A DNA stretch of 46,275 nucleotides, taken from positions 1 through 46,275 of the forward strand of contig JAETOJ010000033.1 of assembly GCA_021768085.1 (NCBI GenBank). The letters run 5' to 3'. Below are positions 1-7,008 of the stretch, piece after piece (the stretch's first letter is position 1; every line of letters starts with the position of its first letter). The notes below the pieces were generated by a model. It searched no databases. It was given only the letters and a program-made list of their open reading frames with translations, and was not told the DNA's origin. The translations under genes were made by a program, and so were the position numbers. This DNA comes from Bacillota bacterium (GTDB lineage: Bacteria > Bacillota > Clostridia > Oscillospirales > Oscillospiraceae).

Positions 1-51
1 CGGGGCGTGGCCGAGCGGCCCGCTTCAATTCCTGCCCGTCCCTGCCATCGA

Positions 52-98
52 GAAAAGCCCCCGGATTGCCGTTTTTAAGCGGTTTTCCGGGGGTTTTC
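52..98. terminator. Terminator-like hairpin at window start
   Basis: The arms CCCCCGGA (58-65) and TCCGGGGG (86-93) are perfectly complementary; GAAAA precedes the left arm and TTTTC follows the right one, so it could end transcripts from either side. What lies upstream is outside the window. The rest of 99-344 holds no ORF with a convincing ribosome site; it shows a C/T-rich run at 280-330. Confidence 0.6.
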
Positions 99-344
99 CT
101 GTTCAGCCGGGTCGATGCCCGCCGCGCCGCGCCGCCGCCGACGTGCGGCCTCCAGCGGCCCCTGGGCATAAAAAAAGACGCCGACCGCCGTCGACGCCTT
201 CGCGCTCAATGAATGTGAGAATGTGCGGGCCTTTCCCGCCTGAAATATGCCCGTTCCCATTGAAAAACGGGGGTTTTCCAACACTTCCCCCGGTTCTCCC
301 GGTTTATCCCGGTTTCTCAATTATCCTGTCCCCTTACACTGGCG

Positions 345-1784
345 GTGTTCTGCGCCATGTTCACCGGCAACATTTTGGCCCTGCCCGTCTTTTACGGCAT
401 TGTCAACGCCCTGGCGATGGGGATCTACGGCCTGCTGGATCTGGTGTTCCATGGCTTCTACTACGGCTTCGCTGGCTTCAGCGACGGCGTGCAGGCCGTG
501 GTGAAGTGGCTCACCCCGGTGGTGCGCCTGAATGAGGCGGTGACCGCCTATAACGTGAACTCTGCGCCGGGGTTCTCTCAGCTTGCGCCGGAGGATCTGG
601 CGTATGTGGCCAGGGTGGGCGGCGTCTGGGTGTCGGACAACCGCTATATGGTTGTGCGTGGCCTGGGCACGGTGGGCGTTTACGCCGTTGTGGCGGTGGT
701 GCTGGCGGTGTGCGCCTTCCTGCTGTACCGCGTCCGGCGGCTGGAGAGCGCCGGGGACGTGGTGGCCGTCAACCCCATGAAGCCGGTGTTCCAGTACGGG
801 GTGGCCCTGTGCGTGGGGATGGCCTTCGGGATGGCCACCGCCATGGTGGCCGGCGGCGGGGAGATCATGCTCATGGCCGCCATGCTGGTCTGGGGCGTGC
901 TGGGGTACTTCGCCGCCCGGATGCTGCTGGACAAATCCTTCAAGGTGTTCCACCGGTGGAAGGGGGCCCTGGCGGTGGCGGCGGTGTTCGTGGCCCTGTT
1001 CTGCGTGGTTGGGTATGACCTCACCGGGTTTGAGACCCGGGTGCCGGACCCGGCCGGCGTGGACAGTGTGTATGCCAGAGGGATCAACGCGGTCTGCCTG
1101 GGGGACGACGGCGACTATGTGAGCCTGGACGCCACCGACCCCGGGGCCATCGAGCTGTTTGCCACCCTCCACAGGGCGGCGGTGGAGCAGCGGGATTGGG
1201 ATTGGTACGACCAGGAGGAGTGCGTCACCACCAACCTGAGCCTGGAGTACCGCCTGAAGGGCGGCGGGACGCTGTCCCGCCGGTATGCCCTGTGGCTGGA
1301 TCCGGACGAGGCGGATCAGGCGGGCACGGCGGCCTGGGCCGTCCAGCGTCTCTATGACAACCGGGACCTGTACTGGCAGGAATACGGCTTCGCCGAATTG
1401 GAGGAGGCCCTGGCCAACGGCGCGCGGCTGGATCGGGTGGAGGTGAGCTGCTACAAGGAAGCAGACGGCGCGTATGAGTCGGGCTATCTCTACTCCGCCG
1501 ACGCCCGGACGGTGCTGGCGGCGGTGAAGGAGGACTTCCTTGCCGGACGCATCGGCGTGCGCCGGGTGGACGACCAGGAGCACTGGCACGGCGGGCCGGA
1601 GGCGGACTTCCTGCATTTCTTCTCCGGCGAGGTGCCGGTGGGCGACGCCTATACCAGCTATGCCGTGAAGATCACCCTTCAGGACACCGCGTCCAGCACC
1701 CTGGCGGCGCTGGACGCCCTGTCGGACGAGCTGGAGCTGAGCGGGGGCTGGGCGGCGGACTTCCCGGACACCCAGATGGGGTAA
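345..1784 (+). CDS. ABC-2-type transporter permease (DUF6449-like), possibly 5'-truncated
   Basis: Membrane protein of at least 479 residues. Hydrophobic segments lie near residues 5-40, 102-125, 148-192 and 208-226; the C-terminal half (about 245-479) is soluble. This arrangement, and the ending region with 'AVCLGDDGDYVSLD', resembles permease subunits of YtrC-type ABC exporters of Firmicutes; that match is from memory and is moderate. The start is uncertain: GTG 345 and ATG 357 have no Shine-Dalgarno, and the reading frame continues upstream as plausible membrane-helix sequence (LTLAVFCAMFTG) until it turns non-coding near 320. No ATPase gene is next to it. I read it as possibly missing its N-terminus, with expression uncertain. 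Confidence 0.6.
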   Translation: MFCAMFTGNILALPVFYGIVNALAMGIYGLLDLVFHGFYYGFAGFSDGVQAVVKWLTPVVRLNEAVTAYNVNSAPGFSQLAPEDLAYVARVGGVWVSDNRYMVVRGLGTVGVYAVVAVVLAVCAFLLYRVRRLESAGDVVAVNPMKPVFQYGVALCVGMAFGMATAMVAGGGEIMLMAAMLVWGVLGYFAARMLLDKSFKVFHRWKGALAVAAVFVALFCVVGYDLTGFETRVPDPAGVDSVYARGINAVCLGDDGDYVSLDATDPGAIELFATLHRAAVEQRDWDWYDQEECVTTNLSLEYRLKGGGTLSRRYALWLDPDEADQAGTAAWAVQRLYDNRDLYWQEYGFAELEEALANGARLDRVEVSCYKEADGAYESGYLYSADARTVLAAVKEDFLAGRIGVRRVDDQEHWHGGPEADFLHFFSGEVPVGDAYTSYAVKITLQDTASSTLAALDALSDELELSGGWAADFPDTQMG

Positions 1785-1792
1785 AAACCGCC

Positions 1793-1821
1793 TTGCCTTT
1801 CCCAACCGGTTATGGTACAAT
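1793..1821 (+). promoter_or_regulatory. Sigma-A promoter for the 45-aa gene
   Basis: -35 TTGCCT (1793-1798), 17-bp spacer, -10 TACAAT (1816-1821). It begins 8 bp after the stop of the preceding permease gene and lies 23 bp before the next start codon. Confidence 0.65.
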
Positions 1822-1844
1822 GGAGAAGGCAAGGAGTGGGCTCA

Positions 1845-1982
1845 ATGGATATGCAGGAAAACTTCAGGCTGATCGAAGCGCTGGAGAGCGCGGGCTGGAC
1901 GGCGGAGCAGATCATCAAGCTGATCAAATATGTTGAGAGCGGCGAGGAGCAGTACAAGCCCAACCTGGACAAGAAAAACTGA
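1845..1982 (+). CDS. 45-aa hypothetical protein
   Basis: Short ORF starting MDMQENFRLIEAL and ending LDKKN. ATG 1845 is 8 nt after AAGGAG (1831-1836), has its own consensus-like promoter and is followed directly by an intrinsic terminator, so it looks like a stand-alone monocistronic gene. The predicted structure is two amphipathic helices joined by a 'GWTAEQII' turn, the sort of helix-turn-helix seen in small UBA-like or regulator fragments; I do not recognise the family and assign no function. It has no signal peptide or membrane segment. Confidence 0.7.
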   Translation: MDMQENFRLIEALESAGWTAEQIIKLIKYVESGEEQYKPNLDKKN

Positions 1983-1984
1983 GA

Positions 1985-2017
1985 ACGGCGCCGGGGTTGC
2001 CCCCGGCGCCCTTTTTT
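1985..2017 (+). terminator. Intrinsic terminator of the 45-aa gene
   Basis: GGCGCCGGGG (1987-1996), a 3-nt loop, CCCCGGCGCC (2001-2010), then C plus six T. The -35 box of the next promoter (TTGCCC) starts inside the loop. Confidence 0.85.
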
Positions 2018-2025
2018 GCTATAAT
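1997..2025 (+). promoter_or_regulatory. Promoter of the HD-domain gene, overlapping the terminator
   Basis: -35 TTGCCC (1997-2002), 17 bp, -10 TATAAT (2020-2025). It is followed by a 5'-leader palindrome at about 2037-2064, GTTCTCTCCGCCCC paired with GGGGCGGGGAGAAC (one G-U pair), upstream of the ribosome site. Confidence 0.7.
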
Positions 2026-2095
2026 AGAAGTAAGAGGTTCTCTCCGCCCCGGGGCGGGGAGAACAAATATTCTGCTATGATTAGGAGGCCGCGCC

Positions 2096-2677
2096 ATGCC
2101 GGGAAAAGAGGAATTTATTGAAATCTACACGGAGCACATCCACCGGGAGGGCAGCGCCGAGCTGCTGGACTACCTGGAGAACAAGAGCGACTTTTTCACC
2201 GCCCCCGCCTCCGCCCGGTTCCACGGCTCCTACGCCGGTGGGCTGTGCCAGCACAGCGTCAACGTGTTCCGCTGCCTGGAGGCCTACCTGGCCCGGGAGC
2301 GGGTGAAGGAGGTCTATGGGGTGGACTATCCCATGGAGTCCGCCGCCATCGCCGCCCTGCTCCACGACCTGTGCAAGATCGGGTGCTATAAGGCGGGCAC
2401 CCGGAACGTGAAGGACGACGCCACCGGAAAGTGGGAAAAAGTGCCCACTTTCTACTACGAGGACAAGCTGCCCTACGGCCACGGGGAGAAGTCGGTTTAC
2501 ATCATCTCGGGCTTCATGCGCCTCACCCGGGACGAGGCCATGGCCATCCGCTGGCACATGGGCTTCTCCGGCCCGGAGGACGACCGGATGGTAGGGCAGG
2601 CCCTCCAGCAGTACCCCTTGGCCTTCGCCCTGGCCACGGCGGACATGGAGGCGTCCTACTTCCTGGAGGGGAAATAA
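2096..2677 (+). CDS. HD-domain phosphohydrolase-family protein
   Basis: 193-aa soluble protein. The metal-binding HD motif is seen as 'LLHDLCKIG' near residue 88, preceded by a conserved-looking His in 'GLCQHSVNV' near residue 52, and later His residues (GHGEK, RWHMGF) that could complete a metal site. HD proteins of this size are phosphohydrolases acting on nucleotides or are of unknown substrate; the substrate here cannot be inferred. ATG 2096 follows AGGAGG at normal distance. It has its own promoter, and the next gene downstream is over 300 bp away on the other strand, so it is probably monocistronic. Confidence 0.8.
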   Translation: MPGKEEFIEIYTEHIHREGSAELLDYLENKSDFFTAPASARFHGSYAGGLCQHSVNVFRCLEAYLARERVKEVYGVDYPMESAAIAALLHDLCKIGCYKAGTRNVKDDATGKWEKVPTFYYEDKLPYGHGEKSVYIISGFMRLTRDEAMAIRWHMGFSGPEDDRMVGQALQQYPLAFALATADMEASYFLEGK

Positions 2678-2730
2678 GAGCACCTCCCCGCTTTGCCATC
2701 GCGGCCATGGGGCAGCTCGCATTTTGTCCC

Positions 2731-2759
2731 TTGACAGCGGCCTGAGCCGGGGCTATAAT
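2731..2759 (+). promoter_or_regulatory. Consensus sigma-A promoter for a small RNA
   Basis: -35 TTGACA (2731-2736), 17 bp, -10 TATAAT (2754-2759): a perfect consensus promoter. No protein gene follows on this strand; the predicted transcript starts near 2766. Confidence 0.8.
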
Positions 2760-2765
2760 GAAAAT

Positions 2766-2862
2766 ATAAGGGCGCCGCACATCAAGGGCGGTTAGTCCGA
2801 AAGAGTTATGTTTCTAATTGGTTCTTAGAAACCGTCACTTGCCGGAGTGGCGGTTTCTGCGT
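2766..2862 (+). ncRNA. Candidate small RNA with overlapping alternative hairpins
   Basis: Predicted ~100-nt transcript from the consensus promoter. It can fold GTTTCTA...TAGAAAC (about 2809-2831), or alternatively GAAACCGTCACT...AGTGGCGGTTTC (2828-2857, one G-U pair) followed by TGCGTTTT as a weak terminator. The two folds share AGAAAC and so exclude each other. Only tiny ORFs (up to 6 codons) occur in it. It overlaps the 3' part of the 25-aa ORF on the opposite strand (2835-2912), so it would act as a convergent antisense RNA. I do not recognise an Rfam family. Confidence 0.5.
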
Positions 2863-2912
2863 TTTACAACGATCGTGACAGTAAACTGCCCGACGTGGAG
2901 CGTAATCCGCAT
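2835..2912 (-). CDS. 25-aa basic peptide ORF opposite the small RNA
   Basis: ATG at 2912-2910 lies about 7 nt after a GGGGGGTG ribosome site, and its own promoter lies at 2997-3025. The peptide begins MRITLHVGQFTVTIVV and ends in a basic tail KRRNRHSGK: one short beta-like hydrophobic stretch, not long enough for a confident membrane helix. Peptides of this kind recur, to my memory, in Oscillospiraceae genomes without known function. The convergent overlapping small RNA suggests antisense control as in type I toxin-antitoxin loci, but toxicity is only a guess. Confidence 0.45.
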   Translation of the reverse strand: MRITLHVGQFTVTIVVKRRNRHSGK

Positions 2913-2996
2913 ATAGTCACCCCCCTTCGGGGCCAACGTGACCAACCGCCTCTAACACAAATGTGCAGCGCCCAGGCCCTGTTCAGAGCCAGTCCC

Positions 2997-3025
2997 ACAA
3001 TAGCACAGATTTTGACACAATGCAA
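2997..3025 (-). promoter_or_regulatory. Promoter of the 25-aa ORF
   Basis: On the minus strand: -35 TTGCAT, 17 bp, -10 TATTGT. It leaves a leader of about 80 nt before the ATG, which contains a CCCC-TTC-GGGG type hairpin (about 2921-2932). Confidence 0.5.
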
Positions 3026-3055
3026 GCCCCGCCGCAAAACGGAGGCCCCTTCTTT

Positions 3056-3868
3056 CTAATAAATGGAGTCCAGAATCTCAATGGCCTGGGCCACGGCGTG
3101 CTGGTCGCAGTGGCCCAGCACCCGGGCCCCCCAGTCCTTCACCTCCTGGGCACAGTTGGCCGGAGCGAAGGGGATGGCGCTTAGCGCCAGCATGGGGATG
3201 TCGTTCTGGTTGTCCCCCATGCAGTAGAAATGCTTCGGATCGATGTGGAGCAGCTCGGCCGCCCGGGCCGCCATGGAGCCCTTGTGGCAGCCCTTGGCGG
3301 TGAGCTCCAGCAGGTAGGGGTTGGAGAAGATAGCCTCGAAGCTGTCCCCCCAGCACCGCAGCAGATGGGCCTGCACCGCCAGCAGATAGGGGTGATCCTG
3401 CTCCAGCAGCACCTTCACCCAGGGGGTAGGCATCTCCCCGATGGGGCATGGGATCTGGATCCCTCCCACTTTGTTCAGATGGGCGGTGGTGACGGCGTTG
3501 GGGTTGTGGACGTAGATCTCCTCCTCATGGTAGGCCTCCACCGCCAGATCGGGGAACACCCGGCACAGCTGGGCCAGACGGGCCGGGGCCTCCCCGTCCA
3601 GGTGGGTTTCCACCAGACAGCGATCCGCCTGATAGTCGTACAGGGCCGCGCCGTTGGACAGCACCACCGGGGCGTTGAGCTCCAGCTTCTCCCGCTCAAT
3701 CTGGGGGGTGAAGGTGCGGTGGGCCCGGCCGGTGGCGATGGAGAAACGGCCGCCGTTCTGAATGAAGTAGTGGATGGCGGCACGGTTTTCCGGGGAGACG
3801 GTGTGGGCGCTGTTGTATAAGGTGTCGTCGTAGTCGGAGTAGAACAGGACGCCGCTGAATTTGCCCAC
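3056..3868 (-). CDS. Cof-type HAD-superfamily phosphatase
   Basis: 270-aa cytosolic hydrolase of the HAD IIB (Cof) group. All four HAD motifs are visible: motif I 'YSDYDDTLY' near residue 10 (nucleophile Asp and acid Asp), motif II 'IATGR' near 44, motif III Lys in 'AKGCHKGSMA' near 195, and motif IV 'MGDNQNDIPML' near 217. Such enzymes dephosphorylate sugar phosphates, FMN or pyridoxal phosphate; the substrate is not predictable. The start is GTG 3868 with a weak GG-rich ribosome site. It lies downstream of thiT on the same strand, separated by the hairpin repeat at 3921-3951, so co-transcription is possible. Confidence 0.85.
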   Translation of the reverse strand: MGKFSGVLFYSDYDDTLYNSAHTVSPENRAAIHYFIQNGGRFSIATGRAHRTFTPQIEREKLELNAPVVLSNGAALYDYQADRCLVETHLDGEAPARLAQLCRVFPDLAVEAYHEEEIYVHNPNAVTTAHLNKVGGIQIPCPIGEMPTPWVKVLLEQDHPYLLAVQAHLLRCWGDSFEAIFSNPYLLELTAKGCHKGSMAARAAELLHIDPKHFYCMGDNQNDIPMLALSAIPFAPANCAQEVKDWGARVLGHCDQHAVAQAIEILDSIY

Positions 3869-3889
3869 AGGATCGCCGCCTTTCTTTTG

Positions 3890-3979
3890 TCAGGCGATAT
3901 CCTCGCCCGAGCTGATTGGCCGTCTCCCCCCGCCTTCGGCGGGGGGAGACGCATATTCTTTTAGGCGATATCCTCGCCC
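3890..3979 (-). repeat. Duplicated thiT 3' end around a hairpin repeat
   Basis: The last coding bases of thiT (GGGCGAGGATATCGCCT on the minus strand) occur twice, at 3963-3979 and 3892-3908. The inner copy ends in TAA, the outer in TGA, so both still spell GEDIA-stop. Between them lies a 14-bp perfect hairpin, CGTCTCCCCCCGCC (3921-3934) against 3938-3951. This matches the pattern found at lepA and pta. Confidence 0.75.
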
Positions 3980-4524
3980 AGAATGTATTTGCGTGTAGAA
4001 TCCAAGTTATAGAGCGCAATGCAGACGATCACCGTCAGGATGCCGGAAACGCCCACCGTGATGCCGTTATAGAGGAAGGAGTAAAACCACTCATTGGTCA
4101 TGGTGAGGCCCAAGAAGGTCTCGGGCATATATTCGCCCCAGATGGTGGCCCCGGTGACTAACACACAGGCAAAGCGGCCCAGGCAGCCCACGATGGAGCC
4201 CACCACAACGCCGGGCATTCCTTTCTTATGGCCGAGTCCGGCAAGGCCGATGAGAGCGATGGCCAGGATATAGTCGCCAAAGATAGACTGCCAGCCTACG
4301 ACCTCGCCGGACAGCATGAAGTCCAGCACCCCCATCACAAGGCCCGCCAGCAGGCCGTCCGCCACACCCCAGCGCAGAGCGTACACGATGATGGGGAGCA
4401 TCATCAAGGAGACAGAACCGCCATTGGGCAGGTGCCCAAACTTCAGCGCCCCCAGCACCTCGCCGGCGGCGATCATGATGGCCCCCTCGGACAGGGCGCG
4501 GATCACATTGTGTTGCTTGTTCAT
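3961..4524 (-). CDS. thiT: ThiT, thiamine-binding S component of an ECF transporter
   Basis: 187-aa integral membrane protein with about six hydrophobic segments. It matches the ThiT/YuaJ family by length, by the acidic/aromatic region around 'TMTNEWFYSFLYNGI', and above all by the TPP riboswitch directly upstream. It captures thiamine and works with the general ECF energising module (EcfA, EcfA', EcfT), which is not encoded here. Start chosen: ATG 4524-4522 lies 7 nt after AGGAGG (4532-4537); the ATG two codons upstream is too close. Thiamine pyrophosphate should repress it through the leader. Its last codons are duplicated downstream. Confidence 0.9.
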   Translation of the reverse strand: MNKQHNVIRALSEGAIMIAAGEVLGALKFGHLPNGGSVSLMMLPIIVYALRWGVADGLLAGLVMGVLDFMLSGEVVGWQSIFGDYILAIALIGLAGLGHKKGMPGVVVGSIVGCLGRFACVLVTGATIWGEYMPETFLGLTMTNEWFYSFLYNGITVGVSGILTVIVCIALYNLDSTRKYILGEDIA

Positions 4525-4547
4525 TGTCATTCCTCCTGAAATAAGTA

Positions 4548-4576
4548 TACCGCAATGCAAACGGTGCAATGCGGTA
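4548..4576 (-). promoter_or_regulatory. Hairpin between TPP riboswitch and thiT ribosome site
   Basis: TACCGCA(A)TGCA (4548-4559) pairs with TGCA(A)TGCGGTA (4565-4576) with one mismatch. It sits 10 nt before the AGGAGG on the minus strand without a clear U-run, and is a candidate expression platform. Confidence 0.5.
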
Positions 4577-4605
4577 GCGGGAGAAACGACAACGGCCCAG
4601 TTTGT

Positions 4606-4713
4606 CGAATTCACTTCCTACGCCGGCATTACCCGGATCAGGTACGAGGGACCGGAGACTGCGCTTTGTCTCACATCACAGCCGGGGATGACCCCCAGCG
4701 CCCCTGTGATATT
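4606..4713 (-). ncRNA. TPP (THI-box) riboswitch
   Basis: The minus strand contains the hallmark of the thiamine pyrophosphate aptamer, TACCTGATCCGGGTAATG followed by CCGGCGTAGGAA, plus the 5' GGGGCGC block and TGAGA. P1 is formed by GAATATCAC (4713-4705) and GTGAATTC (4613-4606). It lies between the thiT promoter and thiT, so TPP binding should reduce expression. Confidence 0.92.
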
Positions 4714-4736
4714 CCATTCACTATGCGGTTGAGCTT

Positions 4737-4765
4737 ATTGTAACGGAAGCAGGGGGCGCTGTCAA
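4737..4765 (-). promoter_or_regulatory. Promoter of the thiT leader
   Basis: Minus strand: -35 TTGACA (4765-4760), 17 bp, -10 TACAAT (4742-4737), about 20 bp upstream of the riboswitch P1. Confidence 0.8.
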
Positions 4766-4919
4766 GTGGGGTGGGCAAAAGGGCGAAAATTGGGGTTAAA
4801 TTTTGGGGGTTTTGCCAAGTACACCAGAAAATGTGCCTCACTCCCCTCAGATCCGTCAAAGGACAACAAGATATGCCCCAAAGATTTGGCGGTTTGTCCA
4901 GCAGCCGGAAAATCAGGGG

Positions 4920-4948
4920 TTGACGGACGGGCCAAATAGGTGTAGGAT
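4920..4948 (+). promoter_or_regulatory. Promoter of the M23 peptidase gene
   Basis: -35 TTGACG (4920-4925), 17 bp, -10 TAGGAT (4943-4948). The WalR-type box begins 6 bp after the -10. Region 4766-4919 shows nothing else recognisable. Confidence 0.6.
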
Positions 4949-4953
4949 AACAC

Positions 4954-4970
4954 TGTAACCATTTTGTAAC
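4954..4970 (+). promoter_or_regulatory. WalR (YycF)-type binding box
   Basis: TGTAAC (4954-4959), 5 bp, TGTAAC (4965-4970) fits the known WalR consensus TGTWAH-N5-TGTWAH exactly; a third TGTAAC lies at 4985-4990. WalRK controls cell-wall hydrolases in low-GC Gram-positives, and the downstream gene is one. The box lies at or just after the predicted start point, which would favour repression unless a downstream promoter is used. Confidence 0.6.
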
Positions 4971-5037
4971 TCTTACGCTCCTTTTGTAACTGGTTGCAGG
5001 ATGGGCGGATACCCCAATCTCAACAGGAGGGACAGCC

Positions 5038-6759
5038 GTGAAGCGCACACACGACAGCCGCGAACCCAAGGACGCGGCCACAGAGAGACCTGACGTGAGA
5101 GGCGAGAACGACACAAAAGAAACCCTGGGGGGCGGGAAGGAAACCTCCTCCGCGCCCCAGTCCTGGAAGCAGTATATCGATCAGGCCATGCCCGTCCATG
5201 GGCAGGCAAAGCCGGAGCCGGAGCCGATCCCGTCTAAAACGGAGCGGCAGGCAGGCCCCGGCGGAAAGGAGGCGGCCCTGGCCGCCTGGGCCAAGTTCCG
5301 CCGGAAGGCGGAGGAGGCGGGAAAATCCGCCCTCCACGCCGCCGGGGAGGGCTGGGACAAGGTGAACGGAGCCACCGGCGGGGGCCTGAAGCGGGTGAGC
5401 CGGGGCGCGGGCAGGATCCGCGATATGGTGGCCCGGCACCCGGTGTCCCCTCTGCTGTACGCCACGGTGCTGGCCGTGGGCATCGGCTGGGTGGCCTTTA
5501 AGGGCAACTACGCCCGGGCCTACGTCATGGAGGTCAACGGCCAGGAGGTGGGCCTCGTCTCCAACGAGGACGAGGGCAAGGCCATCGTGTCCAATGTGGA
5601 GACCCGGGCCGCCAGCGTGCTGGGCGAGGACTACGACTACCAGCCCCAGGTCACCTTTACCCCGGCCTACGCCGCCCCCGCCGCCCTGAGCGACGCCGGG
5701 GAGGTGGAGGAGACCCTGTTCCAGGACGTGGGGGCCTATATGACCGCCTACGCCATCTCGGTGGACGGGGTGGAGCTGGGCACTGCCGCCGACAGCGGGG
5801 AGCTGTACCGGATGCTGGACGAGATCGCCCAGCCCTATATCCCCGCCGACGCCATCCGCTATGAGTTTGTGGAGGACGTGCAGGTCTACCCCGTGGAGCT
5901 GCCCGCCAACACCAAGTTCGACCTGGAGCCCATCCGGGCGGAGCTCAGCTCCCTGCGGGTGGAGCAGGCCACCTATGAGGTGAAGAAGGGGGACACCTTC
6001 AACGCCATCGCCTACTCCCTGGACATGATGCCCAACGAGCTGTCCGTGCTCAACCCGGACGTCATCGTCAACAAGCTGTGGGTGGGCCAGGAGCTCATCA
6101 TCCAGCAGGCAGTGCCCCGGCTGTCCGTCCGGGTGGTGACCAACGAGACCTATGACCAGGTGATCCCCAGCCCGGTGGAGTATATCGAAACCGCGGAGCT
6201 GTACGTGGGCGACACCAAGGTGAAGGAGCAGGGCGAGGATGGCATGGCCGTGGTGAACGCCCAGGTCACCTATGTGAACAACGTGGAGATGGATCGGGAG
6301 ATCCTCAGCTCCACCACCACCAAGGAGGCCACCACCACCTACACCTACACCGGCACCACCCCCCGGCCCGTCACCGCCTCCAACGGCTACTTCATCTGGC
6401 CGGTGCGGGGCACCATCACCTCCAACTTCGGCGGGCGCACCCTGTGGGGGAGCTACGACTTCCACCTGGGCATCGACATCGCCGTCCCCTACGGCACCGG
6501 CATCAAGGCCGCCGACGGCGGCACTGTCATCAAGGCGGGCTGGAGCGGGAGCTACGGCATCCTGGTGGCCATCCGCCACGACAACGGCATTGTCACCTAC
6601 TATGGCCACAACTCCTCCGTGCTGGTCAATGTGGGAGATAAGGTGTACCAGGGCCAGATCATCGCCCGGGCCGGCTCCACCGGCAACTCCACCGGCAACC
6701 ATTGCCACTTCGAGGTACGGGTGAACGGCACCAGCGTCAATCCCCGCAACTACTTGTAA
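5038..6759 (+). CDS. Membrane-anchored M23 peptidase with LysM and G5 domains
   Basis: 573-aa cell-wall endopeptidase. The order is: a charged low-complexity cytoplasmic N-terminus (1-135), one transmembrane helix (136-156), an extracellular linker, a LysM peptidoglycan-binding domain beginning 'YEVKKGDTFNAIAYSL' near 312, a G5-like beta domain around 370-445, and a C-terminal lysostaphin-type M23 domain from about 450. Zinc ligands are visible as HLGID (His476, Asp480) and HCH (His555, His557). It should hydrolyse peptide cross-bridges outside the membrane, like SpoIIQ or growth-phase DD-endopeptidases. GTG 5038 is 7 nt after AGGAGG. A WalR-type box precedes it and a strong terminator follows. 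Confidence 0.9.
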   Translation: MKRTHDSREPKDAATERPDVRGENDTKETLGGGKETSSAPQSWKQYIDQAMPVHGQAKPEPEPIPSKTERQAGPGGKEAALAAWAKFRRKAEEAGKSALHAAGEGWDKVNGATGGGLKRVSRGAGRIRDMVARHPVSPLLYATVLAVGIGWVAFKGNYARAYVMEVNGQEVGLVSNEDEGKAIVSNVETRAASVLGEDYDYQPQVTFTPAYAAPAALSDAGEVEETLFQDVGAYMTAYAISVDGVELGTAADSGELYRMLDEIAQPYIPADAIRYEFVEDVQVYPVELPANTKFDLEPIRAELSSLRVEQATYEVKKGDTFNAIAYSLDMMPNELSVLNPDVIVNKLWVGQELIIQQAVPRLSVRVVTNETYDQVIPSPVEYIETAELYVGDTKVKEQGEDGMAVVNAQVTYVNNVEMDREILSSTTTKEATTTYTYTGTTPRPVTASNGYFIWPVRGTITSNFGGRTLWGSYDFHLGIDIAVPYGTGIKAADGGTVIKAGWSGSYGILVAIRHDNGIVTYYGHNSSVLVNVGDKVYQGQIIARAGSTGNSTGNHCHFEVRVNGTSVNPRNYL

Positions 6760-6767
6760 CCTATCGT

Positions 6768-6802
6768 CCCGCCCCCGGAACTGCCTGGGGGCGGGCTTTT
6801 TT
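6768..6802 (+). terminator. Intrinsic terminator of the M23 gene
   Basis: CCCGCCCCC (6768-6776) pairs with GGGGGCGGG (6787-6795), followed by C and six T. Confidence 0.9.
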
Positions 6803-6875
6803 CCGCAACTTCCACAATTCAAAAGGAAGCTGCGGAAATTTTTTAAAAATAATCGAACAAATTTCCGAAACCCTC

Positions 6876-6904
6876 TTGACAAACTCGAACAACCATATTA
6901 TTAT
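6876..6904 (+). promoter_or_regulatory. Promoter of the 122-aa membrane protein gene
   Basis: -35 TTGACA (6876-6881), 17 bp, -10 TATTAT (6899-6904). TCGAACAA occurs twice around the -35 (near 6853 and 6885), a possible operator half-site pair. Confidence 0.65.
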
Positions 6905-7008
6905 TTGGGGCGAGAAGAAAAAAAGTGCACACTCCCTTCCAAACATCCCGATTTATGGGACTGCAAATACGATATGCTCAGGCCAAACAGAACGAGGAGG
7001 CTTCAGCA

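Noticed and set aside
1-46. Possible 3' half of a tRNA (TTCAATTC followed by TGCCA, then a terminator).
   Set aside because: The bases flanking the putative T-loop do not pair as a T-stem and the rest is outside the window.
4606-4616. GAATTCACTTC, shared with the lepA and pta elements, as a fourth element copy.
   Set aside because: It is the 3' strand of P1 and the conserved GTAGGAA of the TPP riboswitch; no other element blocks are present.
6850-6895. LexA (SOS) box before the 122-aa protein gene.
   Set aside because: CGAAC half-sites are present but the second half does not match the Firmicute consensus.
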